64,000 nt of DNA from Micavibrio sp. (lineage in GTDB: Bacteria > Pseudomonadota > Alphaproteobacteria > Micavibrionales > Micavibrionaceae), in NCBI GenBank assembly GCA_026989265.1, contig JALSJP010000005.1, positions 1-64,000 of the forward strand, given 5' to 3'. Positions 34,377 to 43,339 of the stretch are shown here, in pieces (position 1 is the stretch's first letter; the number at the start of each line of letters is the position of its first letter). The notes under the pieces are model-generated. The model saw nothing but the letters and a program-made list of their open reading frames with translations, was not told the origin of the DNA and made no database searches. Position numbers and translations under genes: made by a program.

Positions 34377-36485
34377 TTAATCCATAACCTCAATCCAGTG
34401 ATTTGCCATGTGATCTAAGGTCATGTTTTCGGTCGCATCAAAAAGGCGTGAGGGAGGGTTTAGTATTTGTCCTATATCTCTTCCAAATGGAGCAATTTTT
34501 GTGATTATTTTACTTCCTTCTGGGATGTATTTGATGCTGCCTAATGGCAGTGATAATGAAATATTGTGATATGCGCTTGTCGTGCCGCCAAATAAATCGG
34601 GTTCGCTATAATTGCTTAATGTCGTGTTTGCGTTTAATTTTGCCCCGTTTTTGAAAATCTTTTCAAGCCCTAAGGATATGCCAGTATCACCGCCAAGAAA
34701 ACGCCCTGCTTTTGCGCTTAACACCATATTTTGATGTGATAAATCATACCAGCCATTAACATGCCCTGATATGATGGCGTTGCCTTCAAGCCCAAGATTG
34801 AGGGGAGTGTAAGGGTTTCTGCGCACGACGTTCCATATATTTGCACCAAGCGCAATTCTTGATCCAAAGGGGCGGTATAGCAGCTCCCCGCCATAACCTG
34901 CGTAGAATTCTTCTAAATATCCCGCTGTTATATTTGCGTGCAGCTGGGGGCTGAAGCTATGGTTATATGCAATATATGAGTTTTCAACCCCTATGCGCTT
35001 TTGTGTGAAATTATATATATCGCTGCGAACGGGGTTTTGTGCGGGCGGGCGGAGTTTTTCTATTTTATCAAGGTTGTCATTTATATTTATACGAATGGAG
35101 TTGCCGATTAATATACCCAAAAATGTGGATGATTTTGCATTTATGATTGCTGAGCTGCGATATAATATTCCGCTATCTTCTTCGGATAGGCTAAGCTGGT
35201 TTTCAAGGTCTATGGAGAAGGATTTTTTGCCACTTATCCACTTTGTGGACAAAAAACTGTGGCTTGGTTTGTTTTCACTATCGCTAACTACAAAATCAGC
35301 GTTTTTCCAAAGTTCTTGAGGGCTGCCATTTTTGTTATCAACAGCTTTTTCCACATCTGGGCGCATGAGTTTGATATTTGCGCCATATAGATTTTCATGG
35401 CTTGGACGTATGTTTATTTCCTCAATATTTTGCGCGCTATGCATTGATATATGACGCGCTGCTCGTCCTATTTGCTGTGGCGCGGGAGCTTTGGGGGACA
35501 GCTCTAAATTAGCAAATATTTTATTGCCGCTTTCTGTGATATTATATAGCTGCGCCCCGTCACTTTGTGCATCTTGTTTAATGGCAGTGATATTGGTGTC
35601 GATATGGCTGCGGGTTTTATAAAATGGCTTTGGATTATCATATTTCCTGTGAGTTAGTGACCATTTAGCGGGGTTTGATTTTATTGATAGACCTGCAAAA
35701 ATCTTGTCGCTTCCTTGCATTCCAAGGCTTGCATTTGCCCAATTTTTGTAATTATAGGATAAGCCAATGCCCCATGGTGATGCTGGGTTATAATCGGATG
35801 TTGCTTGCTCAACGCTATATTTGTCAGAGCCGTAATCTAGTTTTATCGATAGTCCTTGGTAGGGGGTGAAATATTCAACCCCGCCAAAAAACCCAATAGA
35901 ATCGCCAGTTAGCCAGTTAGCGGGAGCGTTTGGTAGTTCGCTATTTTGCTCTCTATCTTTGCCGAAATGCTTGGATATATATTTAAGGGGATTGTTGAAT
36001 TTCCCTGATGCGCCCATGCGTCCCCAGCCCATTCCTGCGGTAAAATCAAGGTTTTTATAGCTTTTTGATAGCGCAATATACTCGCTAGCCATTCTGCTAT
36101 GCCCAATGATGGATTGCAAGCCGACGGATATTTCAGGGCTGTATGCGCTTTCTTTTCTTAGGCGCAACTTCATTCCTATATTAGGGTAGAGGCGTTTTGC
36201 CGTGCCTGTTAGGCTGGATATTTCTGCGGTTTGGCGGATGTTTATATATAGTGGAGATGCTAATTGCGCGCCGATATACCCACTAATATAGGGGTCTAAT
36301 GTGGATATTCCTGCGTGAATTGTACCCACGCTATCCATGCGCGCGCTTGGAATTGTGTTTAGTCCGATAAAACCGCTTAGGGCAGGGCTGTGCTTATCGC
36401 TTGCTTGAGATGCTTTTTCTGGCGCAAGAAATAGTAAGGCAACTGTGGCGGCGCAATATATATACTTAAATCTATGGTTTAGCAT
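34377..36485 (-). CDS. YjbH-family outer-membrane protein
   Basis: The 702-residue protein has a signal peptide (hydrophobic from about 10 to 22, cleavage near SQASDK). It starts with SGFIGLNTIPSARMDSVGT, the start of the YjbH/DUF940 exopolysaccharide-export domain, and ends with beta-strand sequences typical of an outer-membrane barrel (GGTTSAYHNISLSLPLG). YjbH is linked to surface polysaccharide export. Its usual partners yjbEFG are not here, so the exported polymer is not known. It is divergent from the hybrid kinase. The assignment depends on the N-terminal and repeat pattern. Confidence 0.75.
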   Translation of the reverse strand: MLNHRFKYIYCAATVALLFLAPEKASQASDKHSPALSGFIGLNTIPSARMDSVGTIHAGISTLDPYISGYIGAQLASPLYINIRQTAEISSLTGTAKRLYPNIGMKLRLRKESAYSPEISVGLQSIIGHSRMASEYIALSKSYKNLDFTAGMGWGRMGASGKFNNPLKYISKHFGKDREQNSELPNAPANWLTGDSIGFFGGVEYFTPYQGLSIKLDYGSDKYSVEQATSDYNPASPWGIGLSYNYKNWANASLGMQGSDKIFAGLSIKSNPAKWSLTHRKYDNPKPFYKTRSHIDTNITAIKQDAQSDGAQLYNITESGNKIFANLELSPKAPAPQQIGRAARHISMHSAQNIEEINIRPSHENLYGANIKLMRPDVEKAVDNKNGSPQELWKNADFVVSDSENKPSHSFLSTKWISGKKSFSIDLENQLSLSEEDSGILYRSSAIINAKSSTFLGILIGNSIRININDNLDKIEKLRPPAQNPVRSDIYNFTQKRIGVENSYIAYNHSFSPQLHANITAGYLEEFYAGYGGELLYRPFGSRIALGANIWNVVRRNPYTPLNLGLEGNAIISGHVNGWYDLSHQNMVLSAKAGRFLGGDTGISLGLEKIFKNGAKLNANTTLSNYSEPDLFGGTTSAYHNISLSLPLGSIKYIPEGSKIITKIAPFGRDIGQILNPPSRLFDATENMTLDHMANHWIEVMD

Positions 36486-36626
36486 ATGGGAGTATTCAAT
36501 TATGTACGCTATGATTGTCTCTTAAATACAACTGTATGTCAAACCTATACTATTTAAAATATATCTTGCTGTGTGCTGCAATATGTAACTACAATCTAAG
36601 GTGGCGTTTATCTGTGTGTGGTTCTA

Positions 36627-38696
36627 ATGTATATTATTCTTGAAATTTTATTGATTATTGCGGTTGTGTCCATGATTTTGTTGGTGTTTTTGGCTAGGAG
36701 ATCATCCTTGTCATCTAAATTACTTAATGAAGTTATGGATGCTTCCGAATATGGTAATGTAATATTTAATAAAAAGGGTCACTTTTTTAAGGCTAATAAG
36801 CTTGCTAAACATTATTTGTTACCGATTATTGATGATAATATCGAGGATTTTACGCGCAATGAGTTTTTAAATTGTTTATTTGATAATGCTGCTGATATTG
36901 ATGAAAGTATCAAAAACACAATTTTAAGGGGTTTCGGCTTTGAAAATGGCACGGAATTTCGGGAGATTATTCAATGCGGTGACATTGGCTATGTTCTTGT
37001 TGATGCTAAAGTTATTAATGGGGGGATGACCTCATTTATAATGAATGACATTAATGTTGGTCAAAAAAGAGAAGAGGATATAATATCCTTGAGCATCTTT
37101 AACCAGCAATTAATGCACGCCGTTCAGGCAACGTCTAGTGGTATTATCATTAGTAACCCTGCATCGGATAGTAATGATATTCTATTTGCGAATGATGCAT
37201 TTTGTGACTTTGTTAATTGTAATATTGATGAAATTATTGGTAGCGACTGGGGCATTGTTATTGGCTTGGCGCAAGATGATGCAAATAGAGATAAGCTTAT
37301 TGATGCCCTTAATGATGTTAAGGAGGTGGATGTTGCGCTTGAATTTGAGGGCAGTGATGGTATGCGTTATTTCAACATGAAACTTACCCCCGCCATGGAT
37401 GATGATGGAGCGTTCGAGCTATTTGTTGGGGTTTTGTCCGAGGTTACATTGCTTAAACAGCGAGAATCCGAATTTTTCCATGCTCAAAAACTAGAGTCTT
37501 TAGGTAAGCTTTCTGCGGGCGTTGCTCATGATTTTAATAATATTTTGTCTATTATTGGTGGTTACAGCGTTATGGCGGCTAATTTGCTTGATGGGGAAAA
37601 CCAGCAAATAAATGATTACCTAGACAGGATTGATGCAGCGTCAAAGCGCGGGGCGTCATTAACGAATAAAATGCTCACATTTAGTAGGCATAAGGTTGTA
37701 ACGCAAACGGTCATTAATGTGTGTGATGTTGTTAGGGAGCAAGGAGAATTACTGTTGCCGCTTTTGGGGGTGTCTATCAATCTTAAGGTGGATATTCCTG
37801 ATGGTGATGTGAATGTAAAAGGAAGCTCTGGCTCACTTGGTCAGATATTAATGAATTTTGCGGTAAATGGTCGCGATGCCATGGATGGCGGTGGCAATTT
37901 ATCTATTAATGTTAAGTGCTTAAACCCTATTGATGTTCCGCGTTCGGTTAGTAAGAAAATTGATGCGGATGAATATGTTTGTATCTCTGTATCTGATACA
38001 GGAACGGGCATTGATGAGGAAACTTTAGAGAAGATATTTGATCCGTTCTTCTCGACTAAAGATCAGGGCAAGGGAACAGGGCTTGGTTTATCTGTTGTCT
38101 ATGGTTTGGTGCAAGAGATGGGCGGTGCGCTTGATGTGTCTTCTGTGCTTGGAAAAGGCACTAAAATGTCACTATATCTACCGCTTAGCCACGAAGAGCA
38201 AAGTAAGAAAATTTCGGGTAATGTGTCTGATTTATCGACAATATGTCTTGATGGCTATAGCGTCCTTGTTGCGGAGGATGAGCCTGATTTGCTTATGCTT
38301 GTTACAAATATGCTTGAGGAGATGGGGCTTAAGGTTTATGGCGCAAGCGATGGTGATGAGGCTTTGGTGCTGCTTGATGATCATATGGATGAGGGCATAG
38401 ATATTTTACTAACTGATGTTGTTATGCCTAATCTTAATGGGGTGAAGCTTGCGGAGCTTGTTTCGGCTATGTCGCCTCAAACTAAAATTATATTTATGAG
38501 CGGATACCCTGCTAATGGTGATATGGCGCCTGTTGAGCTGCCTGATGATTTATCATTTGTTGCAAAGCCGGTTGATTACCAAGCTCTTGCTGTGCTGCTT
38601 TTGAATAAGCTTAGGGAAGGCACGCCCGAGACTTTGGCTTTTGCGGCTCAATCTATGCCGCAATGGGAAACTGTTAATACTGATAAGGGGGACTAG
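36627..38696 (+). CDS. Hybrid histidine kinase, CckA-like
   Basis: From ATG 36627 (689 residues) the domains are a single N-terminal membrane helix (about 3-22), a degenerate PAS and a clear PAS (about 165-275), HisKA with the phospho-accepting His301 in GVAHDFNN and HATPase with N box FAVNGRDAMD. SDTGTGID, GKGTGLGLSVVYG and a C-terminal receiver with acceptor Asp597 in LLTDVVMP follow. The layout, membrane-PAS-HisKA-HATPase-REC, and the AHDFNN motif are those of CckA, the master kinase of alphaproteobacterial cell cycle control. The start of the membrane region differs from the two-helix CckA, so the name is tentative. A CheY-like gene follows by 1 bp. Confidence 0.88.
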   Translation: MYIILEILLIIAVVSMILLVFLARRSSLSSKLLNEVMDASEYGNVIFNKKGHFFKANKLAKHYLLPIIDDNIEDFTRNEFLNCLFDNAADIDESIKNTILRGFGFENGTEFREIIQCGDIGYVLVDAKVINGGMTSFIMNDINVGQKREEDIISLSIFNQQLMHAVQATSSGIIISNPASDSNDILFANDAFCDFVNCNIDEIIGSDWGIVIGLAQDDANRDKLIDALNDVKEVDVALEFEGSDGMRYFNMKLTPAMDDDGAFELFVGVLSEVTLLKQRESEFFHAQKLESLGKLSAGVAHDFNNILSIIGGYSVMAANLLDGENQQINDYLDRIDAASKRGASLTNKMLTFSRHKVVTQTVINVCDVVREQGELLLPLLGVSINLKVDIPDGDVNVKGSSGSLGQILMNFAVNGRDAMDGGGNLSINVKCLNPIDVPRSVSKKIDADEYVCISVSDTGTGIDEETLEKIFDPFFSTKDQGKGTGLGLSVVYGLVQEMGGALDVSSVLGKGTKMSLYLPLSHEEQSKKISGNVSDLSTICLDGYSVLVAEDEPDLLMLVTNMLEEMGLKVYGASDGDEALVLLDDHMDEGIDILLTDVVMPNLNGVKLAELVSAMSPQTKIIFMSGYPANGDMAPVELPDDLSFVAKPVDYQALAVLLLNKLREGTPETLAFAAQSMPQWETVNTDKGD

Positions 38697-38697
38697 A

Positions 38698-39099
38698 ATG
38701 GCTGATGGTGCAAAAAAATTATCAGATTTAAAAGTGTTGGTCGTGGATGATCAAGATGATGCGCGCGCGCTTGTTCGTAATATGCTAACCGAGATGGGGG
38801 TTCATCAGGTTTTTGACGCATCTGATGGACGTCAAGCTCTGTCATTTATTGACGCTGCATTTGACTTTGTTGATTTTATTGTGTGTGACTGGAATATGCC
38901 GAGCATGTCTGGCGTTGAGCTTTTGCGGCAATTGCGGACGGTTGATCCTGATATTCCGTTTTTAATGGTGACGGGGCGCGGTGATATGGATTCTGTTATT
39001 GAGGCGAAAAGCTCTGGAGTTACGGGCTATATCAGAAAGCCGTTTTCTCCAGCTCAGTTTGAGGCAAAAATCCGTATCATTATGAAGAAGAGCTTTTAG
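38698..39099 (+). CDS. CheY-like single-domain response regulator
   Basis: The 133-residue protein begins with ATG 38698 behind a GGGGG site, one base after the kinase stop. It has the acidic triad start VVDDQDD, the phospho-acceptor Asp64 in CDWNMPSMSG, the Thr in VTGRGD and the conserved Lys in IRKPFS. No output domain follows. Coupling to the hybrid kinase makes it a probable partner. The gene's 3' end is the left junction of the genomic island: foreign hipA sequence begins within about 20 bp of its stop. Confidence 0.9.
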   Translation: MADGAKKLSDLKVLVVDDQDDARALVRNMLTEMGVHQVFDASDGRQALSFIDAAFDFVDFIVCDWNMPSMSGVELLRQLRTVDPDIPFLMVTGRGDMDSVIEAKSSGVTGYIRKPFSPAQFEAKIRIIMKKSF

Positions 39100-39813
39100 A
39101 CACTGTACCGGAAATAACAGTAAAACGCTTTACGGCCAGAGCTTGGCTGCCGCGCAATTTGCCAAAATCGGGAAGATTTTCAATATCGGATAGCGCTACC
39201 AGTTTGATCTCCGGCACATTCATACCAATTTGCCCGGCCATATGCATCATGGCATATTCATTTTCGGGGACATTGTCATGCGTGGGGGACGGCAATTTTA
39301 CAATCCAGTCTCCACCCATACCGCTGGCTGGGATTGTTAGCCCACCATGACGCTCCATCAGCGCCGAAAATTTCAGTTGCACGCCCGCAAGAGAAAAACG
39401 CAAAGCTTGCTGTGTATCTTGTTTTTCACCCTGATATTCTGCTTTGGTTTTTTTTAAATAGGCAGAGAAGACCCTTCCGCAGGTCGGGCAATTACGCCGC
39501 CAGGCAAATCCTCACCCAAAAGGTAAAGCAGGGTAAATTCACTACCCGGCTTAACGCCGCCGCGCATCGCAAGATACTCCCTCAAATGCCCTTCGGGAAG
39601 CATATTAGAAAAAAACGGCGGGGCTTTGACGCTATAGGCTTTTGTGTCGGTGAGTAGACTGCCATCAGATGAAAAATAAGACTGGCTTAAAACAGGGCGT
39701 TTTGGATCATTGATATAGGCTTCATCGAAGGTAGATAAAATTCGTCCATCGGGTAGCTGTGTTAGAAGCCACACGCGCCGTTCATTCAGAAAAACATCAA
39801 GCGAAGCTGTCAT
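39100..39813 (-). pseudogene. hipA-like gene, frameshifted and truncated
   Basis: The minus strand holds the first half of a HipA kinase. 39813-39454 encodes the N-terminal domain (VFLNERRVWLLTQLPDGRI, FFSNMLPEGHLREYLA, LGEDLPGGVI) and stops at a shifted frame. The alternative frame then continues (YLKKTKAEYQGE...LRFSLAGVQLKFS, PENEYAMMHMAGQIG, LAVKRF) to about 39122. The gene ends there, so the catalytic GNxDxHxKN region is missing. A one-base indel near 39460 causes the frameshift. The break falls at the end of the receiver gene, the island's left edge. It cannot make an active kinase. Confidence 0.85.
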
Positions 39814-40100
39814 GACAATTTCTCTTCATTATCTGGTTGCCAGGCTGGTCGTGATGCTTCTTCTCCATCACCAGATAGCATAGACCGGACAGCGGGTGCT
39901 AAACTGCGGGGAACGAGCATAGTCTCCAAATCCAAAAGCCGCGCCATTTCCAAAAAGCTGGAAAGGCGTATATCAATTTTTCCTGCCTCAATCTGTGAAA
40001 TATGGCTCTGCGGCAAGCCCATTTTAGCACCCAATGCGCTCTGCGTGAGGCCCTTGGTTTTCCGCGCCGCGCGGAGTTTTTTAATAATATTATCCATCAT
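39810..40100 (-). CDS. HipB-like XRE antitoxin/repressor (partner gene broken)
   Basis: The 96-residue protein has a classic XRE helix-turn-helix (LRAARKTKGLTQSALGAKMG, then LPQSHISQIEAGKIDIRLS) and a C-terminal extension typical of HipB. It overlaps the hipA pseudogene by 4 bp. Two near-identical 14-bp sites with inverted symmetry lie just upstream (40106-40119 and 40136-40149), so it probably still represses its own promoter. With the toxin broken it may act only as a regulator or may be a relic. Confidence 0.85.
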   Translation of the reverse strand: MMDNIIKKLRAARKTKGLTQSALGAKMGLPQSHISQIEAGKIDIRLSSFLEMARLLDLETMLVPRSLAPAVRSMLSGDGEEASRPAWQPDNEEKLS

Positions 40101-40105
40101 TCTTA

Positions 40106-40149
40106 TATGTTACCACATATATTGAATAAATAAAATATGTTATAGCATA
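40106..40149. promoter_or_regulatory. Putative HipB operator pair
   Basis: TATGTTACCACATA at 40106-40119 and TATGTTATAGCATA at 40136-40149 are related inverted repeats spaced 30 bp centre to centre, about three helical turns. They are right upstream of the HipB-like start at 40100. This is the expected layout of operators for an autoregulating XRE dimer; binding is inferred. Confidence 0.55.
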
Positions 40150-40167
40150 ATCAAAGGATTTGTGGTG

Positions 40168-40320
40168 GTGGATGAATGCCGGATTAATAAAAATCTGGCT
40201 GATAATAAGGCATTAAAAGAATATAGCGATTTCAACAAAACCCAAAAAATTACATCCGATTTTGATAAGCGGATTGAGCTATGCTTCAAAACAAAGATAA
40301 ACCTTAATTTTAAGGTTTAA
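40168..40320 (+). pseudogene. Remnant of a RhuM-family C-terminus
   Basis: This frame reads LADNKALKEYSDFNKTQKI followed by TSDFDKRI and matches the end of the intact rhuM gene 3 kb downstream (ADKKALAEYKEFNKKQKI, then KSDFDALI). No start-proximal part is present. It therefore looks like the relic of a second copy of rhuM, left behind when the island was rearranged or when another restriction operon was replaced. The rest of 40101-40393 is promoter-like AT-rich sequence, with a TTAATTTTAAGGTTTAAATT stretch at about 40304-40323. Confidence 0.6.
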
Positions 40321-40393
40321 ATTACTTGAATATTTAGTGATTTTCCATTATTTTCTCAACTGTACTCATTCAAATTATAACCGTAGGAATGCT

Positions 40394-40591
40394 ATGAACA
40401 GCGACATAATGACTATCAAAGAGGTTGCCGCGTATCTCAAATTAAATGAGAAGACGACGTACAGGCTAACATCTGACGGTAAAATCCCTGCCTTTAAAGT
40501 TGGTGGGAGCTGGCGTTTTAGGCGGTCTGAAATTGATCGCTGGATCAAAGAGCAAGAACAAGGCGCACAAGATATAAGGAATCAAAAATGA
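40394..40591 (+). CDS. Excisionase-family helix-turn-helix protein
   Basis: The 65-residue protein is of the MerR-like/excisionase type: MTIKEVAAYLKLNEKTTYRL, GKIPAFKVGGSWRFRRSEID and RWIKEQE. The ATG at 40394 has a TAGGA site. It overlaps hsdM by 4 bp (ATGA), making it the first gene of the restriction-modification operon. Such small DNA-binding proteins commonly precede type I systems, and it is likely a controller that times methylase and nuclease expression. Confidence 0.85.
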   Translation: MNSDIMTIKEVAAYLKLNEKTTYRLTSDGKIPAFKVGGSWRFRRSEIDRWIKEQEQGAQDIRNQK

Positions 40592-42300
40592 GCATAGAAC
40601 AAAAATTCCTAAATGAGCTGGACACCAAGCTTTGGAAAGCAGCGGACAAATTACGCTCCAGCCTTGATGCGGCAAATTACAAACATATCGTGCTTGGGCT
40701 TATCTTTTTGAAATATGTTTCTGATGCGTTTGAAGAGCGCCAAGAAGAATTGCTTGAGCTGTTTAAAACCAACAGTGATGACAATATCTATTATCTACCA
40801 AGAGATGATTACGATAGCGACGCTGAATACGAAGAGGCCATTCAATCCGAACTAGAACTCATAGAATACTACCAAGAGGCAAATGTTATCTGGGTGCCCA
40901 AACATGCACGCTGGACATATCTTAAAGAAACGGCAGCTTTGCCAATTGGGGATGTGCTCTGGCAAGACAATAAGGGACAGGACGTTAAACTTCGTTCTAT
41001 TTCTTGGCTTGTCGATAATGCGCTTGATGAAATCGAAAAAGAAAATCCTAAGCTCAAAGGCATTCTAAACAGTATCAGCCAATACCAACTTGAAAATGAC
41101 AAACTCACAGGGCTTATTAATACATTCTCTGACACCAGCTTTAGCAAGGCAGAGTATAACGGCAAACGCTTAAGCCTGCACAGCAAGGATATTCTCGGTC
41201 ATGTTTATGAGTATTTCCTTGGGCAATTTGCGCTCGCAGAGGGCAAACAAGGCGGGCAGTATTGGACACCTAAAAGCATAGTAACTTTAATTGTTGAAAT
41301 GTTAGAACCTTATAAAGGGCGTATTTATGACCCTGCGATGGGTTCAGGTGGGTTTTTCTCTTCAAATGATAAATTTATAGAGGCTCACGCGCGAGAAAAA
41401 CATTACAACGCCGCCGATCAGAGAAAGAAAATCTCCATTTACGGGCAAGAGGCCAACCCCACAACATGGAAACTAGCCGCAATGAATATGGTGATCCGTG
41501 GGCTGGATTTCAATTTCGGTAAAAAGAACGGCGATACGTTCCTTGATGATCAACACCCAGATTTACGCGCCGATTACGTCATGGCAAACCCGCCCTTTAA
41601 TATCAAGGATTGGTGGCATGGCAAATTAGAAGGCGATGCACGCTGGAAATACGGCACGCCGCCACAAGGCAACGCCAATTTCGGCTGGATGCAGCACATG
41701 CTCTATCACCTTGCGCCGACGGGATCTATGGCGCTGCTCCTTGCCAATGGCTCGATGAGCTCCAACACCAATAATGAAGGTGCCATCCGCCAAAAGCTTA
41801 TTGAGGAAGATATGGTGGAATGCATGGTTGCTCTGCCGGGGCAGCTTTTTACCAATACGCAAATCCCCGCCTGTATCTGGTTTTTGACCAAGGACAAGAA
41901 AAACGGACTGCGCCTTGATAAGGAAAAACGTAACCGCAGCGGCGAGACGCTATTTATTGATGCTCGTAATCTTGGCTTCATGAAAGACCGCGTCCTGCGT
42001 GATTTCACCGACGATGATATCAAGAAACTGGCCTACACTTTCCATGCATGGCAAATGGGTGAAGGCTACGAAGACGTTGCGGGCTTTTGCTACTCCGCGA
42101 CCATAAAGGACATGAAAAAGCATGACTTTGTCCTCACCCCTGGGCGTTATGTCGGCGCAGCGGATCAAGAGGAAGACACCGAACCCTTCAACGAGAAAAT
42201 GACGCGTTTAACAGCACAGCTCAAAGATCAATTCGTTGAGAGCGACCGCCTAGAACTTGAGATCAAAAAGAACCTCGGAGGGCTTGGCTATGAGCTCTGA
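40588..42300 (+). CDS. hsdM: Type I restriction-modification methyltransferase HsdM
   Basis: HsdM is the adenine-N6 methyltransferase subunit of a type I system, forming M2S with HsdS. The 570-residue protein has an N-terminal helical domain (LDTKLWKAADKLRSSLDAAN, KHIVLGLIFLKYVSDAFEE). The SAM site DPAMGSGGFF starts near residue 248 and the catalytic NPPF motif is at about 334-337. A C-terminal region, ending in a helical segment that contacts HsdS, completes it. Start and stop overlap its neighbours, so it is translationally coupled on both sides. Confidence 0.96.
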   Translation: MSIEQKFLNELDTKLWKAADKLRSSLDAANYKHIVLGLIFLKYVSDAFEERQEELLELFKTNSDDNIYYLPRDDYDSDAEYEEAIQSELELIEYYQEANVIWVPKHARWTYLKETAALPIGDVLWQDNKGQDVKLRSISWLVDNALDEIEKENPKLKGILNSISQYQLENDKLTGLINTFSDTSFSKAEYNGKRLSLHSKDILGHVYEYFLGQFALAEGKQGGQYWTPKSIVTLIVEMLEPYKGRIYDPAMGSGGFFSSNDKFIEAHAREKHYNAADQRKKISIYGQEANPTTWKLAAMNMVIRGLDFNFGKKNGDTFLDDQHPDLRADYVMANPPFNIKDWWHGKLEGDARWKYGTPPQGNANFGWMQHMLYHLAPTGSMALLLANGSMSSNTNNEGAIRQKLIEEDMVECMVALPGQLFTNTQIPACIWFLTKDKKNGLRLDKEKRNRSGETLFIDARNLGFMKDRVLRDFTDDDIKKLAYTFHAWQMGEGYEDVAGFCYSATIKDMKKHDFVLTPGRYVGAADQEEDTEPFNEKMTRLTAQLKDQFVESDRLELEIKKNLGGLGYEL

Positions 42301-43339
42301 GAACAACAAAAATGAAATCGCGCTTATCGGCGGACAAACACCGTTCATCCTATATGGCGGAGATGACGATAAAGTACACGTCAAAGTATTTATTGAAAAT
42401 GAAACAATTTGGTTGCCACAACGAGCCATGGCAGAGCTTTTCGATACATCAATCGACAATATCAGCCTTCACCTCAAAAATATCTATGCAGATAGTGAAT
42501 TAGACGAAAATTCAACTGCCGAGGATTTCTCGGTAGTTCAAAATGAAGGTGGCCGCAGCGTTAAAAGAACCCTGAAATTCTATAACCTCGATGCCATTAT
42601 TGCCGTTGGTTACCGTGTGAATTCGCGCAGGGCAACCCAGTTCCGCATCTGGGCAACACAAATCCTAAAAGAGTTCATCAAAAAAGGCTTCGTGCTGGAT
42701 GATGAACGCTTAAGACAGGGTGAAGCCACATTTGGTGAAGATTATTTCCAAGAGCTCTTGGAGCGTGTCCGCTCAATCCGTGCCAGTGAACGGCGCATCT
42801 ATCAACAAATCACAGATATTTTTGCGGAAATCAGTGATGACTATGACAAGGAATCAGACATCACACAAAATTTCTACGCCATGATCCAGAATAAATTCCA
42901 CTTTGCCATTACTGGGAAAACAGCGCCTGAAATTATTCACGAAAAATCAGACCGCAACGCCCCGCATATGGGATTGACCACATGGAAAAACAGCCCCAAA
43001 GGGCGGGTTATATCCTCCGATGTAAAGGTGGCAAAAAACTATCTGGAAGAAAAAGAGATTAAAAAGCTGGAACGCACGATTTCAGGGTTCTTTGACTATA
43101 TCGAAAACATTATCGAAAACCGTGTCAAAATGGAAATGCAAGATATGGCAGATAGCGTCGATAAATTCTTGAGCTTTAATGAATATAAAATTTTGGAAGG
43201 CAAAGGAAAAATCAGCCGCCCCCAAGCCGACAAAAAAGCCTTGGCAGAATACAAAGAATTCAACAAAAAACAAAAAATCAAGTCAGATTTCGACGCCCTA
43301 ATCGCCAAAACCAAAAAAAATGGGGAGGTGGCGGGATGA
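42290..43339 (+). CDS. rhuM: RhuM-family protein within the restriction operon
   Basis: RhuM proteins (virulence RhuM family) are often embedded in type I operons; their role is not known. The 349-residue protein has the N-terminal KVFIENETIWLPQRAMAELF and STAEDFSVVQNEGGRSVKRT domain, the helix FRIWATQILKEFIKKGF and the C-terminal ADKKALAEYKEFNKKQKI tail. The ATG at 42290 overlaps the hsdM stop by 11 bp, and its own stop overlaps hsdS (ATGA). A stop-codon-scale relic of another RhuM tail lies at 40168. Confidence 0.9.
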   Translation: MSSENNKNEIALIGGQTPFILYGGDDDKVHVKVFIENETIWLPQRAMAELFDTSIDNISLHLKNIYADSELDENSTAEDFSVVQNEGGRSVKRTLKFYNLDAIIAVGYRVNSRRATQFRIWATQILKEFIKKGFVLDDERLRQGEATFGEDYFQELLERVRSIRASERRIYQQITDIFAEISDDYDKESDITQNFYAMIQNKFHFAITGKTAPEIIHEKSDRNAPHMGLTTWKNSPKGRVISSDVKVAKNYLEEKEIKKLERTISGFFDYIENIIENRVKMEMQDMADSVDKFLSFNEYKILEGKGKISRPQADKKALAEYKEFNKKQKIKSDFDALIAKTKKNGEVAG

